A stretch of 35,753 nucleotides of DNA from Cloacibacillus sp. (GTDB taxonomy: Bacteria > Synergistota > Synergistia > Synergistales > Synergistaceae), in the NCBI RefSeq assembly GCF_020860125.1, contig NZ_JAJBUX010000042.1, positions 1 to 35,753 of the forward strand. The letters run 5' to 3'. Position 1 is the stretch's first letter; every line of letters begins with the position of its first letter. Position numbers and translations under genes: made by a program. Below, piece after piece: positions 19,491 through 27,567 of the stretch. Below the pieces are notes generated by a model. The model ran no database searches. It had not been told where the DNA came from and saw only the letters and a program-made list of their open reading frames with translations.

Positions 19491-19754
19491 CTATCCCTTG
19501 TATGCCGTGCTGAAGGCTTTTTCCACACCCTCTTCGGTGGGAACTCCCTCGGCGATCTTCTCGCTGCCGACAAAAAATGTGGGGACGTAGTAATAATCGT
19601 ATTTGTCGGCAACTTCGGGCTCCTTCTTTTCGTCGATCATGACGAAGGGCACCTCTTTGTATTCCGGATGCCTGACAAGCAGCTCCGATATCATCTCCTC
19701 AGCCCGCTTGCAGTGCGGGCATCCCTCGAACATAAACATCTTCAGTTCCTTCAT
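19491..19754 (-). CDS. Glutaredoxin/thioredoxin-fold protein
   Basis: This small 87-residue redox protein has the active-site motif GCPHCKRAEEM near its N-terminus and the cis-Pro segment YVPTFFV, as in glutaredoxin-like thiol reductases. I chose the ATG at 19754, which puts Cys-Pro-His-Cys near residue 12; an in-frame ATG at 19766 is also possible but has no spaced ribosome site. It precedes cysK and may act in cysteine or thiol metabolism. Confidence 0.82.
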   Translation of the reverse strand: MKELKMFMFEGCPHCKRAEEMISELLVRHPEYKEVPFVMIDEKKEPEVADKYDYYYVPTFFVGSEKIAEGVPTEEGVEKAFSTAYKG

Positions 19755-19791
19755 TGCTGCCACCATTCCTTTCGTTTCATCTATTGCCAAT

Positions 19792-19797
19792 ATTATA
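19792..19797 (-). promoter_or_regulatory. Probable -10 element for the glutaredoxin-cysK transcript
   Basis: A perfect TATAAT on the minus strand lies about 38 bases before the glutaredoxin ATG. No good -35 hexamer is seen at the proper spacing. Confidence 0.4.
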
Positions 19798-20015
19798 TAA
19801 CTTTTGCGCACGGCGGCGATGAAATATTACGCACCGTATATAGACATTCGCCGCGCCGTTTAACAGGAAAAAAGAGGGAAGGATAAAAATCTTAATGTAT
19901 AACAATAATACCGGCGTCACAATCAATAATGACCCTCAGGGAAGAGATAACGTAAAGAAGATGGAAATAATGGGAAACTATGTTCGTTGAAAACTTTACA
20001 TACGCCGTTCGCTGT

Positions 20016-20951
20016 TTATTTCAATACTTCACGCAGGATCGCGCATTGATCGTCGAATTTGCGGGGGGAACGTTCTTTCAATATATCGATATTGCGAAGC
20101 TTCCAGAGTATCGCGGGGAGCCTCGCTGCGTCTGGAGCTTCAAAGAGGCTCCAATCGGGGGCACCTTCGGCGAACGATATGAGGAATTTTCGGTCGGCTT
20201 CGTTCAATAGGGCGGGAAGAGCCGCGAAGAGCATTTCTCTCGTCTTGACGTAATCCTCATAGGTGAAGGGCATAGCGCTCATTCCAACAAATTGGTTGTC
20301 AAACGCCTCCTTCATATCGTGCGCGTTGGGTGCGAGCAGCTCATGGAGCGGGCGATTATGGCTTAACAGGCAGATGATGAAACCAAGGACAATTCGCCTG
20401 TCGAAGCCATTCCCCGAACCCGATAGAAACGGAGCCAAGTCGAACAAATCGCGGGGGTGTTGGCGGTCGAGCGCAGCGCAGATTTTTCCGCCGTATAACT
20501 CCTCTCTCGATATCACCGGCATCTCCGTGTACTGGCCGAGAATTTCTTCGGTGTCTGGGTGCACGGGCATCGTGCGTATGGGAAAGACGTGGCCGCGCAT
20601 CGTAGTGTTCACCTCGATTTTGACAAGGGCTTCAGGCGTCCGGCAAAGCAGCTTATATTCCAGCGATTCCACGCCAAGGTTGGCAAACTTTATCCCGTGG
20701 ATACGCTTTGATAAGTCCTGCCTGATCGATGTAAGATGTTCAACAATAGAGCCAAGGGCTTCGGCACGTTCGCTGAAATGCGGGTAGCAAAGGTCGATAT
20801 CGACTGACAGGCGCGGCAGTCCGCGCTCGAAAAGATTGATGGCAGTTCCGCCTTTGAGCGCAAACGCACCATTTCGCGCAATCGCCGGAAGAATCCGCGC
20901 AACAAGGTGAAGCTGCTCCATGTAAGATTGATCGAAATAGTTCATTGCCAT
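20016..20951 (-). CDS. AbiEii/AbiGii-family nucleotidyltransferase toxin
   Basis: This is the toxin of an AbiE-type (type IV) toxin-antitoxin and phage-exclusion pair, with a nucleotidyltransferase fold. The motifs are in order: KGGTAINLF near residue 33, SVDIDLCY near 50, and EELYGGKICAALDRQHPRDLFDL near 160, which match the family's catalytic and lysine/aspartate motifs. The 311 residues are a normal size. The start could be 20951 or the second ATG at 20945, which overlaps the antitoxin stop as ATGA. Confidence 0.88.
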   Translation of the reverse strand: MAMNYFDQSYMEQLHLVARILPAIARNGAFALKGGTAINLFERGLPRLSVDIDLCYPHFSERAEALGSIVEHLTSIRQDLSKRIHGIKFANLGVESLEYKLLCRTPEALVKIEVNTTMRGHVFPIRTMPVHPDTEEILGQYTEMPVISREELYGGKICAALDRQHPRDLFDLAPFLSGSGNGFDRRIVLGFIICLLSHNRPLHELLAPNAHDMKEAFDNQFVGMSAMPFTYEDYVKTREMLFAALPALLNEADRKFLISFAEGAPDWSLFEAPDAARLPAILWKLRNIDILKERSPRKFDDQCAILREVLK

Positions 20952-21718
20952 AGCCGATTCAGTTCCGGGGGTATCACCAGACCGTATCTTTCGAGATAAA
21001 CGCCATTCTTGCCCAAACTGCGCACCCCCTTGCCAAGGGATATTTTATCCCGGTCGAGCCGCTGTGCCCACGAATGACCAGCGTGATCCGCAAATAGTAA
21101 AAACATCCGCTTGACGCGTATAGAATTACAGCCCGACAAAAGCTCCTGAAGCAGCTGGGGACGCAGTGTGTCGAGATTTTCTGTCAGCTGGTACGCCTCG
21201 CTATAGCTTATCGTCTGCGGAGCGAGGTACAATGTTTCGAGTATCGCCCTCTCCGGGCTGGAGCAACGAATGGAGATTGTCTTGTGAGGTATATCCGCGA
21301 TGCTGGCACGATCGTCCATCAGAAACGACGTATGGCAGAGGCAAAACCTCGCGCGTCCAGCCGCATCTGCCGTCCACGCCGGAAGGACACGCGCTTGACT
21401 GGAAAATATAAAGACGCGCTCCTCCTCTCCCCGCAGAAACTGCGCATACCCCTGAAGCGCGAGCGCCGTCCTCGCCCCTGCATGGACAGGCATATTGATC
21501 TGCGATTGAAGAGCACAAAGAATACCCTGCCAATCGAGTATGTCGCCCGGCCAGATATAAGCGCCGCGCCCTATCCGCTCAAGCCACCCGCTTCGCCGAT
21601 AATACTGCTGCAAGTTCGGCGATATGCCCGACATCGTCAGATACGATGCAAGTAAAGGAACTCCTGGTATCCGTATGCCAGCCAATGATTTTAATTTTTG
21701 CTCTTTATTGTTAACCAT
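20942..21718 (-). CDS. AbiEi-family antitoxin
   Basis: This is the partner of the toxin that follows. The 258-residue protein has an N-terminal winged-helix region (YYRRSGWLERIGRGAYIWPGD) typical of AbiEi antitoxins, which repress their own promoter and neutralise AbiEii. I chose ATG 21718. The longer frame from a TTG at 21736 would include the -10 box, which cannot be both promoter and transcribed start. With this start the transcript would have almost no leader. Confidence 0.85.
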   Translation of the reverse strand: MVNNKEQKLKSLAGIRIPGVPLLASYLTMSGISPNLQQYYRRSGWLERIGRGAYIWPGDILDWQGILCALQSQINMPVHAGARTALALQGYAQFLRGEEERVFIFSSQARVLPAWTADAAGRARFCLCHTSFLMDDRASIADIPHKTISIRCSSPERAILETLYLAPQTISYSEAYQLTENLDTLRPQLLQELLSGCNSIRVKRMFLLFADHAGHSWAQRLDRDKISLGKGVRSLGKNGVYLERYGLVIPPELNRLWQ

Positions 21719-21724
21719 GCTACT

Positions 21725-21730
21725 ATTATA
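21725..21730 (-). promoter_or_regulatory. -10 element of the AbiE pair
   Basis: A perfect TATAAT on the minus strand ends six bases before the antitoxin ATG, so transcription would begin at or next to the start codon. The -35 region is weak. Confidence 0.5.
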
Positions 21731-21924
21731 ACGCAAATTTTAAAATAGAAGTATCACCTGTTCCGCTGAAAAGGAAAAGGCCTTCGACGCGACACGTATC
21801 CCGACGAAAGCCGCTGCCGTCGTCGTCATTCACGCCACGTAAGAGGGGCATACAGACCATTTTCGAGATGTAATGACGCCTTTCGAGCTGTGGGCGCATC
21901 TTTGGTTTTGTCCATAGCAACGGT

Positions 21925-23103
21925 TCACCTCATCCGATAGTATTTCTCGGGGACCTTTATCTTGTCCATTCCGAGAGGCCCTCTGCCAAAGACGTAGGTA
22001 TCCTGGTAGATGAGCAGGAAGTTTTTCATCTTCACGCCCGTGGCGGCGTCGGTATAGGCGCTGCTGTTCCAGGTCATCCCGGGAGAAAATACCGCGAAGG
22101 CCTTCATCACATCGGCCTGGCGGTTCAGCTTCGCACTCTTCTCCACCACGCGTTTGCCAATTTCTCCTAGGGCGGCGGTGATGCAGTAGCCCGAGGGATA
22201 GGCCCAGGTGGCGAGGCGCCCCTTTCCGCCTTTGGCGACGACGGCCGTCTCTATCTTGGCAAGGATCGCCTTCCAGTCGCCTTTCTCCTTGCTTAAGTCG
22301 ATGCCCAGCGCGCCCGCGTAGCCCTGCAGCGGCGAATCGGTCTGCACATAGTAACCGCCGAGCTCCGTTATCTTTTTCAGCAGCGGCTCGACCTGCGCGT
22401 CGTTGGTGCTGAAGAATGCGGTCGCTTTTCCGTACTTCTGGAGCCAGGCGGCGGTCTTCTCCAGGACGTACTGCTGCGCGCCGGCGACGCCGACGTCGCT
22501 CGTCGGGTCGGGGGCCGTCTCAAAGACAAAGCGCAGCCCGAGGTCCTTACAGGCCGCCTCCATTATCTTGCGGCGGCGCGATAGCAGCTCATAGCTCATA
22601 TGGCGCGGGAAGGATATGTGCACGTAGGTCTTGGCGCCGAGCTTTTTAGCTGCCGCGGGCATGATGTAGCCCATCGCGAGGTTGTCGGAGTTCACGATCA
22701 GGTCCGCGACCTCGCCGATAACGTTCGGGTCCTCCTGCGGCTGCCCCGTGAGGCAGAGGATGTCGCCGCGCTTCTCCTTTATCCGGCGAAAGGCCTCGGC
22801 CGTACCGGGTACGCCCTCCATAACCACGACAGCCTTCATCTTTGGGTCGTCCGCGAGTCCGGCTATCTGGCTGATGACGGTCTCCATCTCCGCGCCGAAG
22901 TTGTCCGGATAGGTGACGTGCTTTATCATGCCGCCCTTGGAGGCGTCGCCGTACATCGAGATGAGCTTTTCCGCACCGCGGACATTATCCTCTCCCTGCG
23001 AGACCGTTCCCGTAACGACGCCGATATGAAACGGCGCGGCGGCGGATGCGGGGAGGGCGTAAAGCAGGAACAGCGCCGCTAAAACAATCAATTTCCTCAT
23101 CAT
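21925..23103 (-). CDS. Exported DUF3798-type substrate-binding-like protein
   Basis: The 392-residue protein starts with a signal peptide (MMRKLIVLAALFLLYALPASAAA). The mature part resembles periplasmic-binding folds: FHIGVVTGTVSQGEDNVRGAE at the front, strand-helix alternation, and AFFSTNDAQVEPLLKK in the second half. I place it in the DUF3798 family from its overall look, with no known ligand. GGAGG lies seven bases before the ATG. It follows the selenoprotein thioredoxin gene after 32 bases and is likely co-transcribed with it. Confidence 0.78.
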   Translation of the reverse strand: MMRKLIVLAALFLLYALPASAAAPFHIGVVTGTVSQGEDNVRGAEKLISMYGDASKGGMIKHVTYPDNFGAEMETVISQIAGLADDPKMKAVVVMEGVPGTAEAFRRIKEKRGDILCLTGQPQEDPNVIGEVADLIVNSDNLAMGYIMPAAAKKLGAKTYVHISFPRHMSYELLSRRRKIMEAACKDLGLRFVFETAPDPTSDVGVAGAQQYVLEKTAAWLQKYGKATAFFSTNDAQVEPLLKKITELGGYYVQTDSPLQGYAGALGIDLSKEKGDWKAILAKIETAVVAKGGKGRLATWAYPSGYCITAALGEIGKRVVEKSAKLNRQADVMKAFAVFSPGMTWNSSAYTDAATGVKMKNFLLIYQDTYVFGRGPLGMDKIKVPEKYYRMR

Positions 23104-23135
23104 TCAAACCTCCATATCTCTTTGGTTCCCATAGC

Positions 23136-23471
23136 TTAAACGGCCAGGATCTTCGTTATCGCCGCCTCGATATTCTCCGCGGTGGCTTCGGAGTCGCCCG
23201 TGAGGCGGCCGCATATTTCAGTGCCGCCGCTCATAAAGATGATTGTCGGCACGCCGCGCAGAGCCAGCGTCTTCATTATCTCCCGGTTCTCTGCCCTGTT
23301 CATCTTGAGAAATATGATACGGTCCCCGTATCTTTCGCCCAGCGCCGCGAATTTAGGCGCGAGCGCCAGACAGGGAGGTCAGCCCGGGTCCCATATATCA
23401 AGTATCACCGGCTTCACGGCGGAGGCATTGTGGACCTCCGGCTCAAAGTCCGCCGCGTTGATGGACTTCAA
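23136..23471 (-). CDS. Thioredoxin with UGA-encoded selenocysteine in the active site
   Basis: The minus-strand frame encodes a 111-residue thioredoxin-fold protein with an in-frame TGA at codon 31 (23379-23381), exactly where the first Cys of the active-site CxxC belongs: DIWDPG-U-PPCLALAP. The cis-Pro is present in RGVPTIIF and the length is normal for thioredoxin. A GC-rich hairpin (GGCG/CGCC) lies 12-23 bases after the TGA, where bacterial SECIS elements sit. The start is probably TTG at 23471 with a weak AAGAAGAG site. Ordinary gene calling would miss it. The alternative is a Cys codon misread as TGA. Confidence 0.8.
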
Positions 23472-23511
23472 TCAGATCACTCTTCTTTCGATAGTTATTG
23501 TCTCTAACGAT

Positions 23512-23581
23512 ATTATAGCGCGCCGCTGCGTTATTTTACGTTAACTGAAACTTTGGTTTGACGTTATTATAACGCGGCGGC
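23512..23581. promoter_or_regulatory. Divergent promoter region between the thioredoxin gene and hutG
   Basis: A minus-strand TATAAT at 23512-23517 is 40 bases before the thioredoxin start. Next to it an imperfect inverted repeat pairs 23522-23541 with 23561-23581 (GCCGCTGCGTTAT against GCCGCCGCGTTAT on the opposite strand). The spacing of about 20 bases fits an operator for a dimeric regulator or a hairpin. No regulator is identified. Confidence 0.4.
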
Positions 23582-23649
23582 TTGTGTACTTGAGCGACGG
23601 AGGATAAAATTATCTGGGCGTTAGGCCACTCTAAGGAGGCAGTTTAATT

Positions 23650-24621
23650 ATGAAATATAAAATAGACGCGGCGGACAGAGGCCTTTTTTACAGCAGGAAC
23701 GATCCTAAGGACCGCCGCTTGGGCGAGCTCATCACCCGCGAAAAGATAGAAGACGTAACGGAGGGGACTGTCACAATCATCGGCGTCCCCGAAGACCGCG
23801 GCATAACGGCGAACAAGGGACGTGCTGGGGCGGCCGGAGGGCCGGACGATATCAGGCGGCGGCTCTACCGTCTGACGCCGAGTTTCAGCGGCGACTTTCA
23901 TCGCCTGCGGATCGTCGACGTCGGCAACGTCAGCACGAAAGAGCTGACGCTCGCGGAGGTCCACGCGGCGGAGACCGAGGCGGTCGCGGAGATCGCCGCG
24001 CGCGGCGGCCTGCCGATAGTCCTGGGCGGCGGCCACGACCTCACATATCCCGGAGTGGCGGGGCTCGTAAAGGGAGCGAAAATCGGACGCGACGGCATGG
24101 GGCTGATAAACGTCGACGCCCACCTTGACGTGCGCAGCGACGAAAACGGCATCAACAGCGGCACCTCATTTTACCGCGCGCTGACACAGCTGCCGGACAG
24201 GGCGCTCTGCGGCGAGGCCTTCGTAGAATTCGGCATCCAGGAGCAGTATAACTCGCCCTATTACTACAACTGGGTGCTTGAGCAGGGCGGCCATGTGATA
24301 ACCCTGCGCGAGGTCTCGGAGAGGGTGATGGAATTTTTCCTTCAGGCGCTGAACGCCGCCGGGAAAAATAACCGGGCGATCGCCGTATCCCTCGACATCG
24401 ACGCGGTGCGCAGCACCGAGGCTCCCGGAGCTTCGGCGAGCAACCCCAGCGGCCTCAAGGCCCCGGAGTTGGATAAGATCGCCTATCTCGCCGGGCGCAG
24501 CGTTAAGGTAAAGTACCTCGACATCATGGAGGTCTCGCCGCTTCTCGACGAAGACCACCGCACGGCGGCGCTGGCCGCCTCGGCGCTCTTCTCCTTTTTT
24601 CGGGGACTCTGCGAGAGGTAA
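23650..24621 (+). CDS. hutG: Formimidoylglutamase-like ureohydrolase
   Basis: This is an arginase-fold metal hydrolase that most resembles HutG, which splits formiminoglutamate to glutamate and formamide in histidine breakdown. Metal ligands are visible in GGGHDLTYP (His), VDAHLDVR (Asp-His-Asp) and SLDIDAV (two Asp). The APGASASNPSGL segment is close to the HutG/agmatinase pattern. It has 323 residues, and AAGGAGG lies ten bases before the ATG. A nearby hutD supports a role in histidine use, but agmatinase or another guanidine substrate is possible. It converges with the unknown gene at 24635. Confidence 0.85.
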   Translation: MKYKIDAADRGLFYSRNDPKDRRLGELITREKIEDVTEGTVTIIGVPEDRGITANKGRAGAAGGPDDIRRRLYRLTPSFSGDFHRLRIVDVGNVSTKELTLAEVHAAETEAVAEIAARGGLPIVLGGGHDLTYPGVAGLVKGAKIGRDGMGLINVDAHLDVRSDENGINSGTSFYRALTQLPDRALCGEAFVEFGIQEQYNSPYYYNWVLEQGGHVITLREVSERVMEFFLQALNAAGKNNRAIAVSLDIDAVRSTEAPGASASNPSGLKAPELDKIAYLAGRSVKVKYLDIMEVSPLLDEDHRTAALAASALFSFFRGLCER

Positions 24622-24634
24622 TAAAGAATCACCG

Positions 24635-25271
24635 TTAAATGAGCGCGGCGGCGGCTTCAAGGTAAGCAGCCGCCGCCTTCATATCGAGAAGATAGCCGCC
24701 CTCCGCGGACGGGGAGGCGACAGAGACTCCGAGCCAGTGGGGAACGGGCGCGGAATATGCCGTCTCTATCGCGGGCGGCGCGGGCAATTTTCCAAGATAA
24801 CGCGGCGCGGCGGCGAGCGCCTCCGTGAACTTCCCGGAGGGATACCCTTCGCCCCTACGCCAGAAGGTAAGCCCGCCGAAGGATTTCCAGCGGTTGATCA
24901 GCCCCAGCTCCATAAAGGCCGGCTCCCCGGCGAAGAGGCGCAGCCCCAGCCTTCGTTCCGTTTCGGCCAGGAGGCCGTCGACGGATAGCGGACGCCGCGA
25001 AAGAAAAAGCTCCGCCGCTTCAGCGGCCAGTGACCTGATTTCATCCGAAAATTCCAGCCGCATACCGATAAAGGCCGAAATACGGCCGCCGTCATACGGC
25101 AATACCGAAGAAGGCCTCAAAGCCCAGCCGCCCGCCGCGAAGAGAGTTCAGCCACGCCGAAAGTTCCGTCATCAAGCCGCCGGGCTCGACGACGACGGCC
25201 TCCTCCCAGCGCGATTCCGGCGCGAACTGGAGTTTTTCTATGCGGCAGAGGCCAACCTCCGGCGGCAGCAA
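24635..25271 (-). pseudogene. Unknown protein downstream of hutD, frameshifted
   Basis: Two overlapping frames seem to be one gene of about 210 residues. The first starts at a TTG directly after the hutD stop (25269-25271) and stops at 25092-25094. The second is open from 25145 to 24635. One extra base between about 25095 and 25145 joins them near GRLGFEAF and SVLPYDGGRISAF. The C-terminal half includes GLINRWKSFGGLTFWRRG and PVPHWLGVSVASPS. I recognise no family and assign no function. Its tight link to hutD suggests a shared operon. Confidence 0.5.
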
Positions 25272-25892
25272 TCAGCTCTCCTGCCAGACGGCGGCGCTTA
25301 CGGCTGGAACCGCCGCGTCGGAGCTCAGCGTCAGCGAGATATCCTCGCCGGGCACGGGAAGATAGGAGATGAGAACAAAGTCTCCCCGCTCGAGCGTCAC
25401 CCGCGCGAAACGGCCATCCTTTTCCACCTCGGCGGCGATGCCGTCCGCGATCGCGTATAGGCCGTACCAGCAGCGCAGCGCCTGTGGCATGGGCAGTTTT
25501 ATCTTTTTATTAGCGGCGACAGATTCCATCTTTCCGCCGTAACCTTTGACCGTCATAAGATTGAAGTCAACACACCTGCCGGAAGATTTCGTCTTCCATT
25601 CGCCCTCGAATTCCTCCGTATCGGCGAGCGGTATCATCACGCGGCTGCCGATCCCCTCGTGCGTAAGCTCGATGCCGCCATCAAGCAGCATCAGGTGCCG
25701 GTGTATCCCGGGAAGCGGCGTAAATACCGATTCCTCATCCTCAACGACCGCCGAGCTGATGCGCCAGTCAAATTTTCTCGCGCCGTAATCCGCTCCCTCG
25801 GGCCATATCGCCAGCTGGGTTGTGATTCCGCCGCTCCACCGTTTATGTTCCAGCTCGTCTTTACGTACTACCTTAATATCCGCCTGCGTCAT
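25272..25892 (-). CDS. hutD: HutD/Ves family protein
   Basis: This 206-residue cupin-fold protein belongs to the HutD/Ves family, found in histidine-utilisation operons where HutD is thought to limit excess pathway activity. The signature is the stretch WSGGITTQLAIWPEG followed by FDWRISSAVVEDE, and later LMLLDGGIELTHEG. The ATG overlaps the DUF523 gene stop as ATGA, and GGGAGG lies seven bases upstream. It lies beyond a convergent gene from hutG, in the same neighbourhood. Confidence 0.9.
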   Translation of the reverse strand: MTQADIKVVRKDELEHKRWSGGITTQLAIWPEGADYGARKFDWRISSAVVEDEESVFTPLPGIHRHLMLLDGGIELTHEGIGSRVMIPLADTEEFEGEWKTKSSGRCVDFNLMTVKGYGGKMESVAANKKIKLPMPQALRCWYGLYAIADGIAAEVEKDGRFARVTLERGDFVLISYLPVPGEDISLTLSSDAAVPAVSAAVWQES

Positions 25893-26344
25893 TTCAACAC
25901 CTCCCTTAATTCTTCGATATGTTCCTCGCTGAACACCCTTATCCCATGCGCGGCAAGCAGCCGTGCCGTGACGCCCGCGCCGGGTACCCGCCTGCCGGTA
26001 AAACTGCCGTCGTATATCATATTCGAGCCGCAGGAGGGGCTGCGCTCTTTTAGCAGGGCGAAATCACAGCCGAAGAGCCTCGCCGCGCGCAGCGCTTCGC
26101 GCGCTCCCCTCTCAAAGGCCTCCGTATTGTCCCGCCCGTCAGACTCTACAATGCGCCCGTTCAGTATCTCGTCGGGACCGCGCGGTGTCGGCAGCCCGCC
26201 GAGCTGTTCGGGACAAACCGGTATCAGACAGCACTCTTCCAGCAGAGCGACGACGCGCCCATCCTCGCAGCCGCCGCCGCAATAGCGGCAGTTCATCCCC
26301 AGAAGACAGGCGCTCACAAGCAGCCGCACAGATTTATCTCCCAT
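25889..26344 (-). CDS. DUF523 family protein
   Basis: This is a 151-residue cytoplasmic protein of the DUF523 family, function unknown. It is rich in conserved Cys: VSACLLGMNCRYCGGGC at the front, VCPEQLGGLPTPR, and KERSPSCGSNMIYDG, all hallmark segments. The cysteines suggest metal or cluster binding, but this is unproven. It is the first gene of the DUF523-hutD-unknown operon. Confidence 0.9.
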   Translation of the reverse strand: MGDKSVRLLVSACLLGMNCRYCGGGCEDGRVVALLEECCLIPVCPEQLGGLPTPRGPDEILNGRIVESDGRDNTEAFERGAREALRAARLFGCDFALLKERSPSCGSNMIYDGSFTGRRVPGAGVTARLLAAHGIRVFSEEHIEELREVLK

Positions 26345-26363
26345 CGATCGTCCACTCTTTCAT

Positions 26364-26392
26364 AGTATATTTTCTAAAAGAATATCACAAAA
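26364..26392 (-). promoter_or_regulatory. Probable promoter for the DUF523-hutD operon
   Basis: On the minus strand TTTTGT (26387-26392) and TATACT (26364-26369) are separated by 17 bases, 19 bases before the ATG. Confidence 0.4.
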
Positions 26393-26413
26393 CAGCTTTT
26401 TAAGCGCTTATAC

Positions 26414-26441
26414 GTTACCCTTTCAACCATTATGTTATACT
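26414..26441 (+). promoter_or_regulatory. Probable promoter for the HdeD-like gene
   Basis: TATACT at 26436-26441 with a weak -35 (GTTACC, 16 bases upstream) lies about 65 bases before the ATG at 26508. Confidence 0.35.
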
Positions 26442-26507
26442 GTATATCACAAAATCAGGGCGGTTTATCGCCGCCATGGGTCCGTTAAAAACAGGGAGGT
26501 TCAAGTT

Positions 26508-27068
26508 ATGTTATTTACAGGTAATTTTTCAAAAGATGATCTCGCTAAGAGTAAAAAGAGGTTCTATTGGGTCGGCGGCATCATGCTCGTCATCGGTTTT
26601 CTCTCGCTCGCGATGCCGATGCTCGCCTCTTTCGCGATAGAGACGATGGTGGGCTTCTTCCTGCTGGCGGTCGGCTTCGGCAACGCCTTCGGCGCCTACT
26701 CGGCCCTCCGTATCGGAGACAGCCCCTGGCAGCAGGCCTTCATGGCCTTTATCTCCATCGCCGCGGGCGTCATCTTCCTCATCCATCCGGTCGCGGGGGT
26801 GATGACCCTCAGCATACTGCTCGCGGCCTATTTCCTGATAGACGGGGTGACGAAGATCGTCGAATACTTCCGCGTAAAGTCTATCGGCGGCTCGTTGTGG
26901 ATCATGCTCTCCGGCATTCTCGGAATCATCCTCGCCTTCATGATGTGGCAGAACGTTTTCACAGGCGCGGCGGTGATCGGGATCATCCTCGGCATAAACC
27001 TGATTTTCAGCGGCATGAGCCTTATCATGCTTGGCCGCGGCTGCTCCGATATGTCAAAGAAGATGTAA
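26508..27068 (+). CDS. HdeD/DUF308-family membrane protein
   Basis: The 186-residue integral membrane protein has six hydrophobic segments in three pairs, the HdeD pattern. Each pair has a GGIMLVIGFLSLAMP-like helix or a related copy (ISIAAGVIFLIHP, LSGILGIILAFMMW). HdeD of enteric bacteria is linked to acid resistance, but the role in this lineage is unknown. GGGAGG lies eight bases before the ATG. It is a single gene ending in a clear terminator. Confidence 0.85.
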   Translation: MLFTGNFSKDDLAKSKKRFYWVGGIMLVIGFLSLAMPMLASFAIETMVGFFLLAVGFGNAFGAYSALRIGDSPWQQAFMAFISIAAGVIFLIHPVAGVMTLSILLAAYFLIDGVTKIVEYFRVKSIGGSLWIMLSGILGIILAFMMWQNVFTGAAVIGIILGINLIFSGMSLIMLGRGCSDMSKKM

Positions 27069-27097
27069 CCCAAAGACCTTTTACAGACAGGGCACAG

Positions 27098-27141
27098 ACA
27101 GAGGAGAGCTTCGCCAAACGGCAAGGCTCTCCTCTGTTTTA
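27098..27141 (+). terminator. Intrinsic terminator after the HdeD-like gene
   Basis: CAGAGGAGAGC and GCTCTCCTCTG form a perfect 11-bp stem with a 17-base loop, followed by TTTTAT. The mirror sequence on the minus strand could also end the convergent protease operon. Confidence 0.8.
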
Positions 27142-27153
27142 TCGCGCTTCCGG

Positions 27154-27552
27154 TTACCGCACCTTTGTCGGGGGCGATATTCGGATGATGTGATTCGGCG
27201 AGACGCCGATGACACGCCCATCCTTTTTCAGCCGTTCGATGATCTCCGCCGTCTCCAGCGAAGACTTAAAATGCGCCGTGCCGCTCAGGGAATCCTCGTA
27301 GATCGGCGAGACGTAGACCGCCTCGGCTCCGGCGGCCTTCGCTATCTCGCCGCAGAGCGCGGCAAATAAGACATTCCTCTCGCTCGAGGCGCGTACCTCA
27401 TCCGGAACGCGCACGAGCGCCAGAGCGTCTCCCTTGACGACGGGGGCCCCTTTTTCGGTGCCCTTCTGAATCTGCGGCGCGCAGGCGCAGGCAGCGGAGG
27501 CCGCGCCGAGCAGCAGCGCCGACATTATAACCAGCGACATCATCTTCGGCAA
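27154..27552 (-). CDS. Small exported protein resembling the subtilase propeptide (I9-like)
   Basis: The product of about 132 residues starts with a signal peptide (hydrophobic core LVIMSALLLGAASA). The rest lines up with the propeptide of the subtilase just upstream: AHFKSSLETAEIIERLKK here against AHFRGAAGETTAQLIARLK there, then VSPNHI against AMPNYM, and earlier GAEAVYVSPI against GAELIQVFSPI. Such domains fold and inhibit subtilases, so a stand-alone inhibitor or foldase is likely. TTG at 27552 is well spaced from AAAGGAGG; the GTG at 27561 is too close to it. Confidence 0.65.
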   Translation of the reverse strand: MPKMMSLVIMSALLLGAASAACACAPQIQKGTEKGAPVVKGDALALVRVPDEVRASSERNVLFAALCGEIAKAAGAEAVYVSPIYEDSLSGTAHFKSSLETAEIIERLKKDGRVIGVSPNHIIRISPPTKVR

Positions 27553-27567
27553 ACTGTTCACCCTCCT

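Noticed and set aside
19895..19990. A 31-codon frame between the glutaredoxin gene and the AbiE pair, with a distant GGAAGG
   Set aside because: The composition is unremarkable, the ribosome site is 13 bases away, and there is no recognisable family or context.
21737..21924. Short frames in the gap between the AbiE antitoxin and the DUF3798-type gene
   Set aside because: No convincing start and no family; I see nothing clear in this gap.
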